Positions 1 to 9,827 of a stretch of DNA of 64,000 nucleotides are shown in pieces (the stretch's first letter is position 1; each line of letters opens with the position of its first letter). Location: the NCBI RefSeq assembly GCF_900169075.1, contig NZ_LT827015.1, positions 1,054,001 through 1,118,000 of the forward strand. The letters run 5' to 3'. Source of the stretch: Chryseobacterium phocaeense. Lineage in GTDB: Bacteria; Bacteroidota; Bacteroidia; Flavobacteriales; Weeksellaceae. The translations under genes were made by a program, and so were the position numbers. Under the pieces are notes generated by a model that was given only the letters and a program-made list of their open reading frames with translations, was not told the DNA's origin and ran no database searches.

Positions 1-1
1 A

Positions 2-610
2 CTTTCCGTGTCACTCTATCAGGAGCTGTATGGAAAAGAAAATGATCAGCTGATTCTCCATTATCTGCGGAATACAGGATTTATCAGCAAAAATGTTGCT
101 GTAATGATTTCATCCGCTTATACGGAAAGTTTTGGAACCTACCTTAAACAACAGAGTCCGTTTTTTATAGAAAGACTGTTTTTGTCTAAAAATACCGTCA
201 AATTCGGGATTCCTATATTCTTTATGATCTATCTGGTATGCGGGGAATTCAGAAAGCTTGACAGACGTATCCTTATCATTCTTGCTGCAGTAACACTGTC
301 TCCGCTTTTGCTTCATGCGATTGCCTGGGATACCTTCAGGATCTGGGCATATCCTTTTATGATTATTTTCCTTGGGCTTTGGATTTTAACCTGCAGATTC
401 CCTGATGAAGAAGTTTCTGACGATGCGTTGTCATGGTTTGAAATCGTACTCTTTATTGTTTCGGTGATTCTTGTCGCTGTTTTTCAGAACACATTATTTG
501 AAAATGAAATAGAAAGAATTTCAAAGCTGGAAAGATGTGTTGTTTTGATGCCTGTAATGGTAGCAGTAGCCTTCCTTTACTTCAAAAAAGCCCCGGTAAA
601 AAATTACTGA
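2..610 (+). CDS. Integral membrane protein, C-terminal part (5' end outside window)
   Basis: The reading frame is open to the left edge, so about 200 C-terminal residues of a longer protein are visible; an internal GTG at 8 is not a convincing start. At least four hydrophobic segments can be seen: around residues 55-72, 85-103, 112-127 and 145-162, with another near residue 180. They are separated by short charged loops, and the protein ends in a lysine-containing tail. No catalytic motif or family signature is recognised, so no function is assigned. It could be the end of a glycosyltransferase-like or polymerase-like membrane protein, but nothing visible decides this. Confidence 0.6.
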   Translation, partial: LSVSLYQELYGKENDQLILHYLRNTGFISKNVAVMISSAYTESFGTYLKQQSPFFIERLFLSKNTVKFGIPIFFMIYLVCGEFRKLDRRILIILAAVTLSPLLLHAIAWDTFRIWAYPFMIIFLGLWILTCRFPDEEVSDDALSWFEIVLFIVSVILVAVFQNTLFENEIERISKLERCVVLMPVMVAVAFLYFKKAPVKNY

Positions 611-635
611 GGCTTTAAAGTTTTTGAATTTAAGA

Positions 636-815
636 GTCAAGAATAAAGAGCCAAGAGTCAAGAAATGCCAGTTAGATGAAGTCAATCAAGACATCAGACA
701 TCAGATATGAGACTTTCAGGTTAAGGATATACTTTAATACTGGGGATTAACAACGTGCAACCAGCAACTGGAAACACTTTCAAACCCATTAACTCTCAAA
801 CTCTCAAGCACTCCG
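636..815. repeat. Degenerate intergenic repeats between convergent gene ends
   Basis: The gap between two convergent genes is filled with low-complexity words. AAGAGYCAAGA-type units lie around 636-667, ACATCAGACATCAGATAT around 690-710, and AACTCTCAAACTCTCAAGC around 790-810. The same word families recur near 5463, 9828, 26180, 32937 and 40876, always at gene ends. No ORF is supported here. The function is unknown. Confidence 0.6.
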
Positions 816-2183
816 TTATTTAATGATCAGTTTCTGACTGTAAGATTTCACATCGCCGGTTTTGATGATCAGATAATAAACACCGGGAGGAATTCCTGTG
901 ATATCAACACTGCCGTCATTTTCTATTTTTGCTTTGTCCAGAGCTATTTTTCCTTCCGTACTGATCAGATCGGCTGTACTGTTTCTGTTGTCAAACCCTT
1001 CAATAAATACTTTTTCTGAAGCCGGATTCGGATGAATGTATACGGAATTTTCATTACCTGTTTCATCTGTGGCAAGTGTACCCGTAGTGATTTTAAATAT
1101 TTTTCCGCTGGTCACTGCGGCTACAAAAAGTTCTTTCCCTGAATTTTGTCCAAAGGTTGAAAAATTATTGCCGGAACTTGCGGGGCTCCAGACAATGGAA
1201 TTGTCAGCATTTAAAATCCCGATCTGGGTAGAGCAGTAGTCTGCAAAGAAATACTTCCCCTGAAGCGCAGGATATTGGCTTCCCCTGTACACATAGCCTC
1301 CGGTAATAGAGCATCTGCCTCCGGAGTGATTATAGACGGCTACTGGGAAAGTCATGGTCGACATAGCCGGGCATCCTGTTGTATTGTAGGCTGTATTGCC
1401 CTCGTAGCAGCGCCATCCGTAATTGATTCCTGCCTGGGTTATAGGCATTTTGTTAATTTCTTCAATTGCATTCTGTCCTACATCAGCGATCATGGCATTT
1501 CCGGTGTCTGTATCAAAAGAGAATTTCCATGCATTTCTCAGTCCGTATGCCCAGATTTCATCGGCTCCGGCAACGGCTCCTGCAAATGGATTGTCAGGAG
1601 GAATATTATACGGTCCAGTGGCATTGACATCGATTCTCAACATTTTTCCCAACAGTGAATTTTTATTCTGGGAATTGTTGTTTGGGTCACCACCGCTTCC
1701 TCCGTCTCCGGTAACGATCCAAAGGTTTCCGTCAGGAGCGAAATGAATGCTTCCCCCGTTGTGATTGTCAAACGGCTTTGGAATATTCAGCAGGATTTTT
1801 TCTGAGGCCGGATCCGCTACATCAGGGTTTGTAGGGCTCACGGAATATCTCGCGACAATAATATTCCCGGCTGTGTTGTTATAATACACAAAGAAATAGC
1901 CGTTAGTGGAATATTGGGGATGGAAAGCAAGCCCGAGCAGGCCTCTTTCGCCTCCGAAAAGAACCTTGGAACTGATATTCATAAAGTCGGCACTGTTGGT
2001 GGTTCCATTGGGCTGCACAATTTTAATGATCCCGTTTTGCTGGACAACAAAAAGCCGGGTGTCATTGGCGTTCGTAATTTCAACAGGACTGGTGAATCCC
2101 GACGCAAATTCAACCAAATTAATGCTTTGTGAATTAAGAATTAAAGAGGTGAAAATGCCTAAAGTAAAAAATAGTTTTTTCAT
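816..2183 (-). CDS. Secreted PQQ-dependent sugar dehydrogenase-like protein with T9SS type A sorting domain
   Basis: A 455-residue exported protein with an N-terminal signal peptide (about residues 1-18). Residues of about 25-365 resemble the soluble aldose/glucose-sorbosone dehydrogenase six-bladed propeller (GSDH family). They contain a GGERGLLGLAFHP motif and a DNHNGGSIHFAPDG motif, both typical of the PQQ-binding family. Family members oxidise sugars in the periplasm or outside the cell. The last ~75 residues (HPNPASEKVFIEG through the QKLIIK end) are a T9SS type A C-terminal sorting domain, so the enzyme is probably exported across the outer membrane and anchored or released. The actual substrate cannot be read from the sequence. 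Confidence 0.85.
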   Translation of the reverse strand: MKKLFFTLGIFTSLILNSQSINLVEFASGFTSPVEITNANDTRLFVVQQNGIIKIVQPNGTTNSADFMNISSKVLFGGERGLLGLAFHPQYSTNGYFFVYYNNTAGNIIVARYSVSPTNPDVADPASEKILLNIPKPFDNHNGGSIHFAPDGNLWIVTGDGGSGGDPNNNSQNKNSLLGKMLRIDVNATGPYNIPPDNPFAGAVAGADEIWAYGLRNAWKFSFDTDTGNAMIADVGQNAIEEINKMPITQAGINYGWRCYEGNTAYNTTGCPAMSTMTFPVAVYNHSGGRCSITGGYVYRGSQYPALQGKYFFADYCSTQIGILNADNSIVWSPASSGNNFSTFGQNSGKELFVAAVTSGKIFKITTGTLATDETGNENSVYIHPNPASEKVFIEGFDNRNSTADLISTEGKIALDKAKIENDGSVDITGIPPGVYYLIIKTGDVKSYSQKLIIK

Positions 2184-2364
2184 AATATTTTGATATTTAG
2201 TGTATTGATATATGAATGAAAATTTTATACCAATTAAAATTTGAAAATTTCATTACAATAAGGAAAAAAAATTATTAAATCTTAAATAGAAATTAAAACC
2301 CCGATATATCTGAAAATAAACCATTTCTGCTGTTAAAAAATTCATAAAATAATAATAAAATCAT

Positions 2365-2372
2365 TATATTTG
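2365..2372 (+). promoter_or_regulatory. Predicted -7 box of the secDF promoter
   Basis: TATATTTG matches the Bacteroidota -7 consensus TAnnTTTG and lies 30 bases before the secDF start. No clear TTG -33 element is seen at 19-21 bases upstream, so the assignment rests mainly on the -7 box. Confidence 0.45.
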
Positions 2373-2401
2373 CCGACTTAATTTAACGTAGTTATAACAA
2401 A

Positions 2402-5314
2402 ATGCAAGGAAAAGGACTTATTACAATTGTTGCTATTGTACTTGGGTTAATTTGCTTAAATGAGCTATTACCAACCTGGTACGCCAGCAAAATTGAAAAG
2501 CAGGCGACTGCTGTTGCAGGAGACAATCCGGAAAAGTACCAGAAAGAAATCGCAAGACTTTCTAAGGATACTTTGAACCTGGGATTCACGAAACTTTATT
2601 ACACCAAAGCCAAAGACAAGGAAATGAAGCTTGGTCTTGACCTTAAAGGGGGGATCAACGTTCTTTTGGAAATCAACCAGAGAGACCTGGTAAATGATTT
2701 AACGAATTATTCAACCAACCCTGTTCTTATCGAGGCTTTAAACAAGACTGATGAAGTTCAGAAGAATTCCACAAAATCTTATATTGATAATTTCTTCGAT
2801 CAGTTCGAGGCGATCAATAAAACCAAAGGAACCAACCTTAAGTTAGCTGATCCTGAACTTTTCGGAAATACCAATTTATCAGAGATCAAATACAATACTT
2901 CTGATGATCAGGTAAAAAGTATCATCAAAAGAAGAATTGACCTTTCCGTAGGTACTGCTTTTGAAGTAATCAGAACAAGGATTGACAAGCTTGGAGCGAT
3001 CCAGCCAAACGTTCAGAGAGTTCCGGGTACCGCAAGGATTTCCGTGGAAATGCCTGGTATGAAGGATATCGACAAGGTGAAGAAAATGCTTCAGACGTCT
3101 GCAAAACTTCAGTTCTGGGAAGTACAGCAAATCAATGAGATTGCTCCTTATTTCCAGACATTATCTACGATGGTCGCTATAAAAGGTGATTCAATGGGTG
3201 TTGCGAAGAATTTCAATTTCATGAACATCATCCAGGGAGGAAAATCAATGAACCAGAGTGCTGTAGGAAGCGTGAAGCTATCCGACACAGCCGCTGTAAA
3301 CAAGATCCTGAACAGTAAAGTAGGCCAGTCTTTACGTCCTGCAAACATTAAATATACCCAGTTTATGTGGGGGTACAAGCCGGAGGCTACAGATTCTGAA
3401 AGTCTGGTATTGTACGCAATCAGAGGAAATATCAACCAGAAAGCTCCTGTAGACGGTGCTGTGGAAACTGCAAGCATCAGCTATGATGAGCTGAGCAGAG
3501 TAGTGGTAGACATGCAGATGGACTCCAAAGGGGCTAAAGAATGGAAAACATTAACAGAGAAAAACGTAGGAAGACCGGTTGCTGTAACATTGGACGGAAG
3601 AGTTTATACAGCTCCGAATGTTGTCAATGCCATTCCAAACGGTAGAACTCAAATTTCCGGTAACTTCTCTCAGGAAGAAGCTAAAGAACTTGTAGATGTT
3701 CTGGGCGCAGGAAAATTACCTGCCGGAGCAAAAGTAGTTCAGGCTACTGTGGTAGGTCCGTCTTTGGGACAGGAATCTATTGATGCCGGTTTAATGTCAT
3801 TCATTATTGCCTTCGGTATTATTATCGTTTATATTATTTTCTATTACGGTGGAGCTGGTGTTTATGCAGTTATTGCAATGATCATCAACTTATTCTATAT
3901 TTTCGGGATTATGGATTCCGGAGACTTCACGCTTACGCTTCCGGGGATCGCGGGTATCGTACTAACGATGGCGGTCGCGGTAGATACCAACGTAATTATT
4001 TATGAAAGAACAAAAGAAGAACTATTCTTAGGAAAAAGTATTCTTGAAGCTTATAAAGACGGTTTCAAACATGCATTGAATGCAATTATTGACGGTCACA
4101 CCACTACTTTCTTAACGGCGGTTGTGCTGTTCTTCTTCGGAACAGGGCCTATCAAAGGTTTTGCATTGACGCTGATGATCGGTATTGCGATGACATTATT
4201 CACGTCCGTATTGCTTTCCAGAGTAATGATCTTCTCAAGATTGAACAAAGGAAAAGGACTTTCCGTATGGACGCCGGCAACTAAAAATCTATTCAGAAAT
4301 ACATGGATTGATTTTATCGGGAAAAGAAAGTATGCGTATATCATTTCTGCCGTTCTTACTGTAGTTTGTATTATTTCAATCGCTACACACGGGTTCAAGT
4401 ACGGTATTGATTTTACCGGCGGTAGAAACTATGTGGTAAGATTTGATAAAGATGTTAAAGCTGAAGATGTTGAAGAAAAATTAGTTGCTTTATTCAAAAC
4501 TGAAGACGGTAAAAACTCTTCTGTAGAAGCTAAAACATATGGAAACGACAGACAATTGAAGATTTCAACCGATTACCTGATCGAAGACGAATCTTTAAAA
4601 GCGGATCAGATCATTGAGCAGAAATTATTCGAAGGTCTTAAATCTAACCTTCCTGCTGGAACTACTTTAGCGGATTTCAAATCTGCCGACAAAGATCACG
4701 CAGGGATTATCTCTTCTGAAAAAGTAGGACCTTCTGTAGCGGATGATATTAAGATTCACGGGGTTTATGCCGTATTGGGAGCCCTTGGAATGATCTTTAT
4801 CTATATCTTATTGAGATTTAGAAAATGGCAGTTCTCTCTTGGAGCGGTGGCAGCACTATTCCACGATGCAGTAATTATCCTGGGAGCATATTCATTGCTT
4901 CACAAATATATGCCGTTCAATATGGAGATCAACCAGGATTTCATTGCAGCGATCCTTACGGTATTAGGATATTCAATCAATGATACCGTTATTATCTTCG
5001 ACAGAATCAGGGAATATTTAAGAGAGAAAAAATCTTTAACACTGGCTGGATTATTTGATGACTCTATCTCCAGTACTTTGGGTAGAACTTTCAACACCTC
5101 ATTCACTACCATTCTTGTTATCCTGGCAATCTTCATCTTTGGAGGAGATAACCTGAGAGGATTTATGTTTGCGATGTTGATCGGTATCGGATTTGGTACC
5201 TATTCATCCATCTTCGTGGCATCGGCTATCGCGTACGACTTCCTTAAAAAAGGAAAGGAAGAAGAAGTACATGGCAAATCCACAAGTGCAAAAGAAGGAC
5301 TTGCAACCAAGTAA
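2402..5314 (+). CDS. secDF: Fused protein translocase subunit SecDF
   Basis: A 970-residue fusion of SecD and SecF, the proton-driven accessory part of the Sec translocon that helps pull exported proteins across the inner membrane. The SecD motif GLDLKGG is at residues 78-84. A large periplasmic region follows, then the first membrane bundle (around 455-620) containing AVAVDTNVIIYERTKEE. The SecF half begins with GIDFTGG near residue 668. Its membrane bundle contains ILTVLGYSINDTVIIFDRIREY and ends with a short charged tail. The SecD-SecF fusion is the usual arrangement in Bacteroidota. The gene appears monocistronic: it has its own promoter-like box and a strong terminator just downstream. 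Confidence 0.97.
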   Translation: MQGKGLITIVAIVLGLICLNELLPTWYASKIEKQATAVAGDNPEKYQKEIARLSKDTLNLGFTKLYYTKAKDKEMKLGLDLKGGINVLLEINQRDLVNDLTNYSTNPVLIEALNKTDEVQKNSTKSYIDNFFDQFEAINKTKGTNLKLADPELFGNTNLSEIKYNTSDDQVKSIIKRRIDLSVGTAFEVIRTRIDKLGAIQPNVQRVPGTARISVEMPGMKDIDKVKKMLQTSAKLQFWEVQQINEIAPYFQTLSTMVAIKGDSMGVAKNFNFMNIIQGGKSMNQSAVGSVKLSDTAAVNKILNSKVGQSLRPANIKYTQFMWGYKPEATDSESLVLYAIRGNINQKAPVDGAVETASISYDELSRVVVDMQMDSKGAKEWKTLTEKNVGRPVAVTLDGRVYTAPNVVNAIPNGRTQISGNFSQEEAKELVDVLGAGKLPAGAKVVQATVVGPSLGQESIDAGLMSFIIAFGIIIVYIIFYYGGAGVYAVIAMIINLFYIFGIMDSGDFTLTLPGIAGIVLTMAVAVDTNVIIYERTKEELFLGKSILEAYKDGFKHALNAIIDGHTTTFLTAVVLFFFGTGPIKGFALTLMIGIAMTLFTSVLLSRVMIFSRLNKGKGLSVWTPATKNLFRNTWIDFIGKRKYAYIISAVLTVVCIISIATHGFKYGIDFTGGRNYVVRFDKDVKAEDVEEKLVALFKTEDGKNSSVEAKTYGNDRQLKISTDYLIEDESLKADQIIEQKLFEGLKSNLPAGTTLADFKSADKDHAGIISSEKVGPSVADDIKIHGVYAVLGALGMIFIYILLRFRKWQFSLGAVAALFHDAVIILGAYSLLHKYMPFNMEINQDFIAAILTVLGYSINDTVIIFDRIREYLREKKSLTLAGLFDDSISSTLGRTFNTSFTTILVILAIFIFGGDNLRGFMFAMLIGIGFGTYSSIFVASAIAYDFLKKGKEEEVHGKSTSAKEGLATK

Positions 5315-5335
5315 AACAAACTACAATAAATAAGT

Positions 5336-5369
5336 AAAGACCGTTTCGACAGAAGCGGTCTTTTTTTGT
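5336..5369 (+). terminator. Rho-independent terminator of secDF
   Basis: AAAGACCG (5336-5343) pairs with CGGTCTTT (5356-5363). An inner TTTC/GAAG extension closes on a GACA loop, and the hairpin is followed by a run of T. It sits 22 bases past the secDF stop codon. Confidence 0.85.
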
Positions 5370-5462
5370 AATCGTTTTTTGTGTTTTAAGACCGGTGGTT
5401 TGGTAGATGAGAATCCTGGTTTCAAAAATTTAATATGTAAAGTTTAAAGTTTGAATTTATAT

Positions 5463-5562
5463 TTACCAGTCTAAATCTGAAGTCTGAAATCTGAAGTCTG
5501 AAGTCTGATATCTGATATCTGAAGTCTGGTATCTTACTCTTGGCTCTCAATTTCCCTCCAAA
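5463..5562. repeat. Degenerate TCTGATATCTGAAGTC repeat tract
   Basis: About ten imperfect copies of an AGTCTGAAATCTGA / TATCTGATATCTGA unit stand in a row. They are followed by the TTGGCTCT word seen in reverse near 650. It lies between the secDF terminator and the Tet-family exporter. The repeat is degenerate and has no spacers, so it is not CRISPR. Confidence 0.65.
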
Positions 5563-5613
5563 AGCAGCAATTTAGAACCATTATATTTCAGATTTGATTA
5601 ATTTTGCACCACT

Positions 5614-6846
5614 ATGGAAAATTCAAAGAAAAAAGCAGCCATCGGCTTTATATTTATCACCTTACTGATTGACATTACCGGATGGGGAATTATTATTCCC
5701 GTAGTTCCCAAACTGATCGAGGAACTGATTCATGCAGATATCAGCGAAGCTGCAAAATATGGTGGCTGGCTGGGTTTTGCCTATGCATTTACCCAGTTTA
5801 TTTTTTCTCCGGTGGTAGGGAACTTAAGCGATAAATACGGCAGAAGACCTGTTATCCTGATCTCTCTCTTTGGATTTGCGGTAGACTATATTTTTCTCGC
5901 TCTGGCACCAACCATCTGGTGGCTTTTTCTCGGAAGAATTATCGCCGGGCTTACCGGAGCGAGTGTAACCACTGCCAGCGCCTATATTGCTGATATCTCC
6001 ACGGATGAAGACAGGGCCAAAAACTTTGGGCTTATCGGGGCAGCATTCGGTTTAGGGTTTATTATCGGGCCTGTATTGGGTGGACTTCTGGGACATTACG
6101 GAGCCAGGGTTCCGTTTTATGCCGCCGCTGCTTTATGTCTGTTGAATTTCCTGTATGGCTATTTTATCCTTCCGGAAAGTTTAGATAAAGATAAAAGAAG
6201 AGAATTCGATTGGAAAAGGGCAAATCCTGTTGGTTCATTTAAATTTTTAGGTAAGCATCCGGAAATTTCGGGACTAATCATTGCCCTGATCTTAATTTAT
6301 ATTGCCGGGCATGCCGTACAGAGCAACTGGAGCTTTTTCACGATGTATAAATTTAACTGGGATGAAAAGATGGTTGGAATTTCATTAGGCGTTGTAGGAG
6401 CTTTAGTCGGCCTTGTCCAGGGAGGACTGATACGCTGGACGACCCCAAGACTTGGCGAGCAGAAAAGTATCTATTACGGATTGGCTTTGTATGCAATAGG
6501 AATGCTTCTTTTTGCCTTTGCTACAGAAGGCTGGATGATGTTTGCATTCCTGGTTCCTTATTGTTTAGGAGGGATCTGTGGACCGGCGCTTCAGTCTGTC
6601 ATCACGAAAAGTGTTCCTTCCAATGAGCAGGGAGAACTTCAGGGTGCGCTGACCAGCCTGATGAGTGCCACTTCCATTATAGGACCGCCACTGATGACCA
6701 ACCTGTTCTACTATTTTACCCATGACGAAGCACCGTTTGAATTTTCGGGAGCGCCGTTCTTCCTTGCCTTTATTTTAATGGCCGTAAGTGTGGTCATGTC
6801 TTATTATGCCTTTCAGAAAAATAATAAAAAGACCGGGTTAAAATAA
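5614..6846 (+). CDS. TCR/Tet-family MFS efflux transporter
   Basis: A 410-residue, 12-helix major facilitator. The N-terminal half starts with the [16 protein letters not shown] helix and carries the cytoplasmic motif [15 protein letters not shown] (about residues 70-83), placing it with TetA-like proton antiporters. A central charged loop near residue 195 ([16 protein letters not shown]) divides the two six-helix halves. Such chromosomal Tet-like proteins in Flavobacteriia often have unknown substrates, so tetracycline resistance should not be assumed. An AraC-family regulator starts 9 bases after its stop codon and is probably co-transcribed. Confidence 0.88.
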   Translation: MENSKKKAAIGFIFITLLIDITGWGIIIPVVPKLIEELIHADISEAAKYGGWLGFAYAFTQFIFSPVVGNLSDKYGRRPVILISLFGFAVDYIFLALAPTIWWLFLGRIIAGLTGASVTTASAYIADISTDEDRAKNFGLIGAAFGLGFIIGPVLGGLLGHYGARVPFYAAAALCLLNFLYGYFILPESLDKDKRREFDWKRANPVGSFKFLGKHPEISGLIIALILIYIAGHAVQSNWSFFTMYKFNWDEKMVGISLGVVGALVGLVQGGLIRWTTPRLGEQKSIYYGLALYAIGMLLFAFATEGWMMFAFLVPYCLGGICGPALQSVITKSVPSNEQGELQGALTSLMSATSIIGPPLMTNLFYYFTHDEAPFEFSGAPFFLAFILMAVSVVMSYYAFQKNNKKTGLK

Positions 6847-6855
6847 TTTATTCAT

Positions 6856-7755
6856 ATGAGCCGTGTTCCCCAATATCAACCTGATGAATTCAGTTCAATC
6901 CTGAACATAGATTGGACGGGAAAATCCATGGCAAAAAAAGAATTGAATGAGTTTTTTATAGAACCGCTCCATATCCTGAAAGACGGTAAAATTCCTTCCA
7001 GGCCACACCGGAAAACGGTCAATGATTTTATATTCATCACAAAAGGGAGCATTGAGAAAATGGTATGCTCAAGCGTATTCGGAGTAACGGAAGGGATGAT
7101 CATGCTGCTTCCTCCGCACAAAATCCGGACGTTTATGCATTTTACACCTGATGTAGAAGGTTTTTACTGCCATTTCTCCAACGAATTCATTGCTGATGGT
7201 CCGGGACTTAAATTTTTGCAGGATATATTGAATCATGCTGACCTCGTGTATAACCCGACTCTTTTTCCGGATCCGGAACATTGCGGGAGGATTTTTATCC
7301 TTCTACGGCAGATGGAGGCACTTTATAATCAAAGTAACAACCTGGATCTTGTCAGGCTGTATCTTTTTACGTTATTAGGAGAAATCCGTCATTTTATAGA
7401 AAATCTTCCCCGTCCGAACCTTTCTGCAAACGAAACCCTGGTGTTCCGCTTCCGGAAGTTGATCACCAGTGAGATTCAAAATCTGCATTCAGTAAAAGAA
7501 TATGCAGATCTGCTGAATGTTTCTCCCAATCATCTGAATAAATCCATCAAAAACACAACAGGAAAAACGGCTTCCGAAATTATCAATGAATCCCTGCTGA
7601 TGGAAGCTAAAGCTCTTCTTTCGCTGCCTCATTATTCCGTTTCAGAAATTGCCTTTGCATTAGGGGTGGAAGATGTTTCCTATTTTTCCCGGTTTTTCAA
7701 AAAACACAGCGGGATGACTCCGTCCGATTACCGGAAAGGGATTGGTTTGTCCTGA
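6856..7755 (+). CDS. AraC-family transcriptional regulator
   Basis: A 299-residue regulator. The N-terminal ~190 residues form a cupin-like sensing domain. The C-terminal ~90 residues contain two helix-turn-helix units: SVKEYADLLNVSPNHLNKSIK, then SVSEIAFALGVEDVSYFSRFFKKHSGMTP, the classic AraC/XylS second-HTH signature. It follows the Tet-like exporter by 9 bases, and a small exported barrel-like protein follows 75 bases later. Control of the exporter is a reasonable inference. The ligand is unknown. Confidence 0.9.
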   Translation: MSRVPQYQPDEFSSILNIDWTGKSMAKKELNEFFIEPLHILKDGKIPSRPHRKTVNDFIFITKGSIEKMVCSSVFGVTEGMIMLLPPHKIRTFMHFTPDVEGFYCHFSNEFIADGPGLKFLQDILNHADLVYNPTLFPDPEHCGRIFILLRQMEALYNQSNNLDLVRLYLFTLLGEIRHFIENLPRPNLSANETLVFRFRKLITSEIQNLHSVKEYADLLNVSPNHLNKSIKNTTGKTASEIINESLLMEAKALLSLPHYSVSEIAFALGVEDVSYFSRFFKKHSGMTPSDYRKGIGLS

Positions 7756-7830
7756 TAACAGATGGATATGTTCTAACCTTTTTTTGTTGTATTTCAGAAT
7801 TTTGTAAATGCAACTAATGACGGTTAAAAC

Positions 7831-8493
7831 ATGAAAAAAACGATACTTTTAGCAGTATATCTTATCTTTATTCCTGTGTGGTTTTATTCTCAGACTGAAG
7901 CACCGGCCTCAAATCCACCCGTTATATTTGAAGCGCTGGCAGGAAATAAAGGATTTGCTTCCCAGATGACGATGAATAAAGGAATTGAAGGAATTAAAGG
8001 ATTGGGTTTCTTCAGTGTGGCTAATATTTCCTCAAAATGGTCTGAAGATAACTCCAAAGATGCCATGATCCAGGCGAATATCACTTTTGAAATCATTAAG
8101 AACCTCCGTCTGGTAGGTGGTTCCCATTATACGCCCAATACAGGACTTCGGCCAACTGCAGGGTTTATGTATTCGAAGAATTTCAAAGATTTTTTACTGG
8201 TTGTGAATCCAAGATTTATTGGATTTTCCAAAAGCAGTATTGCAGAAGGTTTTCTCATGATGGAATATAAACCCAGGATCAATGAAAGCTGGAATCTTTA
8301 TTCCCGGATTCAGGGACTGTATTCTGAAACCATTAAAAACGGTGAACATGCCCGCAGCTATCTGATGCTCAGGTTTGGACTGAGTTACCGATCAGTTACT
8401 TTCGGAGCCGGCGCGAACTTTGACAGGTATGGCCCTTTTAAAGAAAGCAAAGATAATTATGGAGTTTTTGCTGCGATCAGGCTGTTTAATTGA
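7831..8493 (+). CDS. Exported beta-barrel-like protein of unknown function
   Basis: A 220-residue protein with a signal peptide (residues 1-20, ending near WFYSQ). The rest has alternating hydrophobic/polar strands and aromatic residues (RLVGGSHYTPNTG, DFLLVVNPRFIGF, LRFGLSYRSVTFGAGANFDRYGP). It ends in FN, consistent with a small outer-membrane barrel. No named family is recognised. It follows the AraC regulator on the same strand and might belong to the same unit. Confidence 0.7.
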   Translation: MKKTILLAVYLIFIPVWFYSQTEAPASNPPVIFEALAGNKGFASQMTMNKGIEGIKGLGFFSVANISSKWSEDNSKDAMIQANITFEIIKNLRLVGGSHYTPNTGLRPTAGFMYSKNFKDFLLVVNPRFIGFSKSSIAEGFLMMEYKPRINESWNLYSRIQGLYSETIKNGEHARSYLMLRFGLSYRSVTFGAGANFDRYGPFKESKDNYGVFAAIRLFN

Positions 8494-8507
8494 GAAAGGA
8501 TCATGAT

Positions 8508-8600
8508 TATTTTAACCTGAGTTTGGGATTAGAAATTTCAGATGAAGTGGCTGGAAGCTGGGAGAGGGAGGCTGGAAGTTAACACCAGATATTTATATTA
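8508..8600. repeat. Dispersed repeat, copy A (partner at 61977-62068)
   Basis: A segment starting TTTAACCTGAGTT and containing GGAAGCTGGGAGAGGGAGG, then GGAAGTTAA and an AT-rich tail ending in ATTT. The same order of words occurs near 61977-62068, on the same strand, again just past the stop of a plus-strand gene. Identity is partial. Confidence 0.55.
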
Positions 8601-8726
8601 AGCACCACTCATAGAATTTGATCAATCTGGTTTTAAAAATTAATGAAGTTGCGGTAAGTTGTGTTTTCAGATCTCAAGAACTTCCCTCTTCGGCCTTCAA
8701 ACTTCCTGAAAACATTATAAAAACAA

Positions 8727-8758
8727 AAACAGGGAAACCCGAAAGCTTCCCCGTCTTC
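8727..8758 (-). terminator. Possible weak terminator for the minus-strand lipoprotein gene
   Basis: Read on the minus strand, GGGAA and TTCCC form a short stem, followed by a T-rich run (complement of 8721-8730). The stem is only about five pairs, so this is tentative. Its position just beyond the stop of the lipoprotein gene fits. Confidence 0.4.
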
Positions 8759-8789
8759 TATTGAAAATATAATAATGTGTTCAGAATGT

Positions 8790-9734
8790 TTACGGATAAA
8801 GTGATTTTGTTCCGTTGCTTACGATATTGCTTCCCAGTCCTGAAAATGATACTGAGAAATTACTTGAGTTAAAGCTTAAAGAACCTGTAGGTGTACACAG
8901 CCCAAGTGCATATCTGCACTGCCCGTAAGCGCCGGTTCTTTTGATCACTTTGCTTTCACTTTTTGCTTTTCCTAAGCTGATACTTCCCCAGTCGCTTACA
9001 TCCACATTGGAAACGGCAGATCCGGAATAGTAAATCGTGATTTTGTATCCTATTTCTCCTCTTTTGGAGCCCCAAAGCCAGTTGGCGGTCCACCATTGTT
9101 TGTACCATTTTGAAGATACTTTAGCCTGAGCTTCGATAGGGGATACCTCAGAATTTCCTCTGGTATCCATCATGACAAGCCCTGCGAATACATTGTCCCA
9201 GATAATTCCGGATTCATTATAAAAGCATAAAGAGTTGAATTGTTGTCCTTTATAGTTCCATGAGATTTCAAGAACATCAGTTCCGGTTTTGATCTGTTCA
9301 GAAGCCGATTCTTTAATTCCTTTCTGAGCTTCAGACAGCTGATCTCCAAAAAATAATGTCCCGATTTTCCCTATTTTTACCGTTTCCGGTGCAAGGATGT
9401 TTCCTTCTGCAGTAAACTGTTCCCTGTCAGAGATTAAATTCTGAGAAATTTCAATTCCTTTCTGTGAAGCCAGTTTTCCTAAATTACTAACCCCTGTGAT
9501 TTGGAGGTCATTCTTCAGATACTTTTCAAGATTGCTTTTAGAATCATTGATCTGCGCCTGAACATTGTCCGGAACAACTTTTAATCCAGGAGTGATTTCT
9601 TTTTTCAGATCGGCTGTTGATACTTTAGCAACAGCAGTTTCCTGTACCGGCTCAGTATTTTCGTCCTGACAGGCGGTAAGCGCTAATACCGATATAACGG
9701 CAAAAAGCTTGAAAGTAGTTACAATTTTTTTCAT
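8790..9734 (-). CDS. Hypothetical lipoprotein
   Basis: A 314-residue protein whose N-terminus is a lipoprotein signal ending in LTAC, with the lipidated cysteine at residue 22. The residues that follow (QDENTE) form an acidic patch resembling the Bacteroidota lipoprotein surface-export signal. The middle is charged and the C-terminal third is rich in Trp, Gly and Ser (WYKQWWTANWLWGSKRGEIGYK). Two cysteines there (YGQCRYALGLC) may form a disulfide. No family is recognised. It stands alone between repeat-filled gaps. Confidence 0.7.
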   Translation of the reverse strand: MKKIVTTFKLFAVISVLALTACQDENTEPVQETAVAKVSTADLKKEITPGLKVVPDNVQAQINDSKSNLEKYLKNDLQITGVSNLGKLASQKGIEISQNLISDREQFTAEGNILAPETVKIGKIGTLFFGDQLSEAQKGIKESASEQIKTGTDVLEISWNYKGQQFNSLCFYNESGIIWDNVFAGLVMMDTRGNSEVSPIEAQAKVSSKWYKQWWTANWLWGSKRGEIGYKITIYYSGSAVSNVDVSDWGSISLGKAKSESKVIKRTGAYGQCRYALGLCTPTGSLSFNSSNFSVSFSGLGSNIVSNGTKSLYP

Positions 9735-9827
9735 AATAATATTTTAATGGTATTTGGAATAATAAATTTAGTAAAATCTAATATAATTCTCAATGTTTTG
9801 AATTAAATATTTGTTAACTGAACGTTG

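Noticed and set aside
1275..1658. Plus-strand frames opposite the sugar dehydrogenase
   Set aside because: They are shadows of a well-supported minus-strand gene with a conserved domain and no start or domain support of their own.
5463..5562. Possible CRISPR array
   Set aside because: Units are short, variable and lack unique spacers; no cas gene is in the window.
5614..6846. Tetracycline-resistance gene
   Set aside because: The TCR/Tet motif A marks the subfamily, not the substrate; chromosomal context and AraC neighbour do not indicate acquired resistance.
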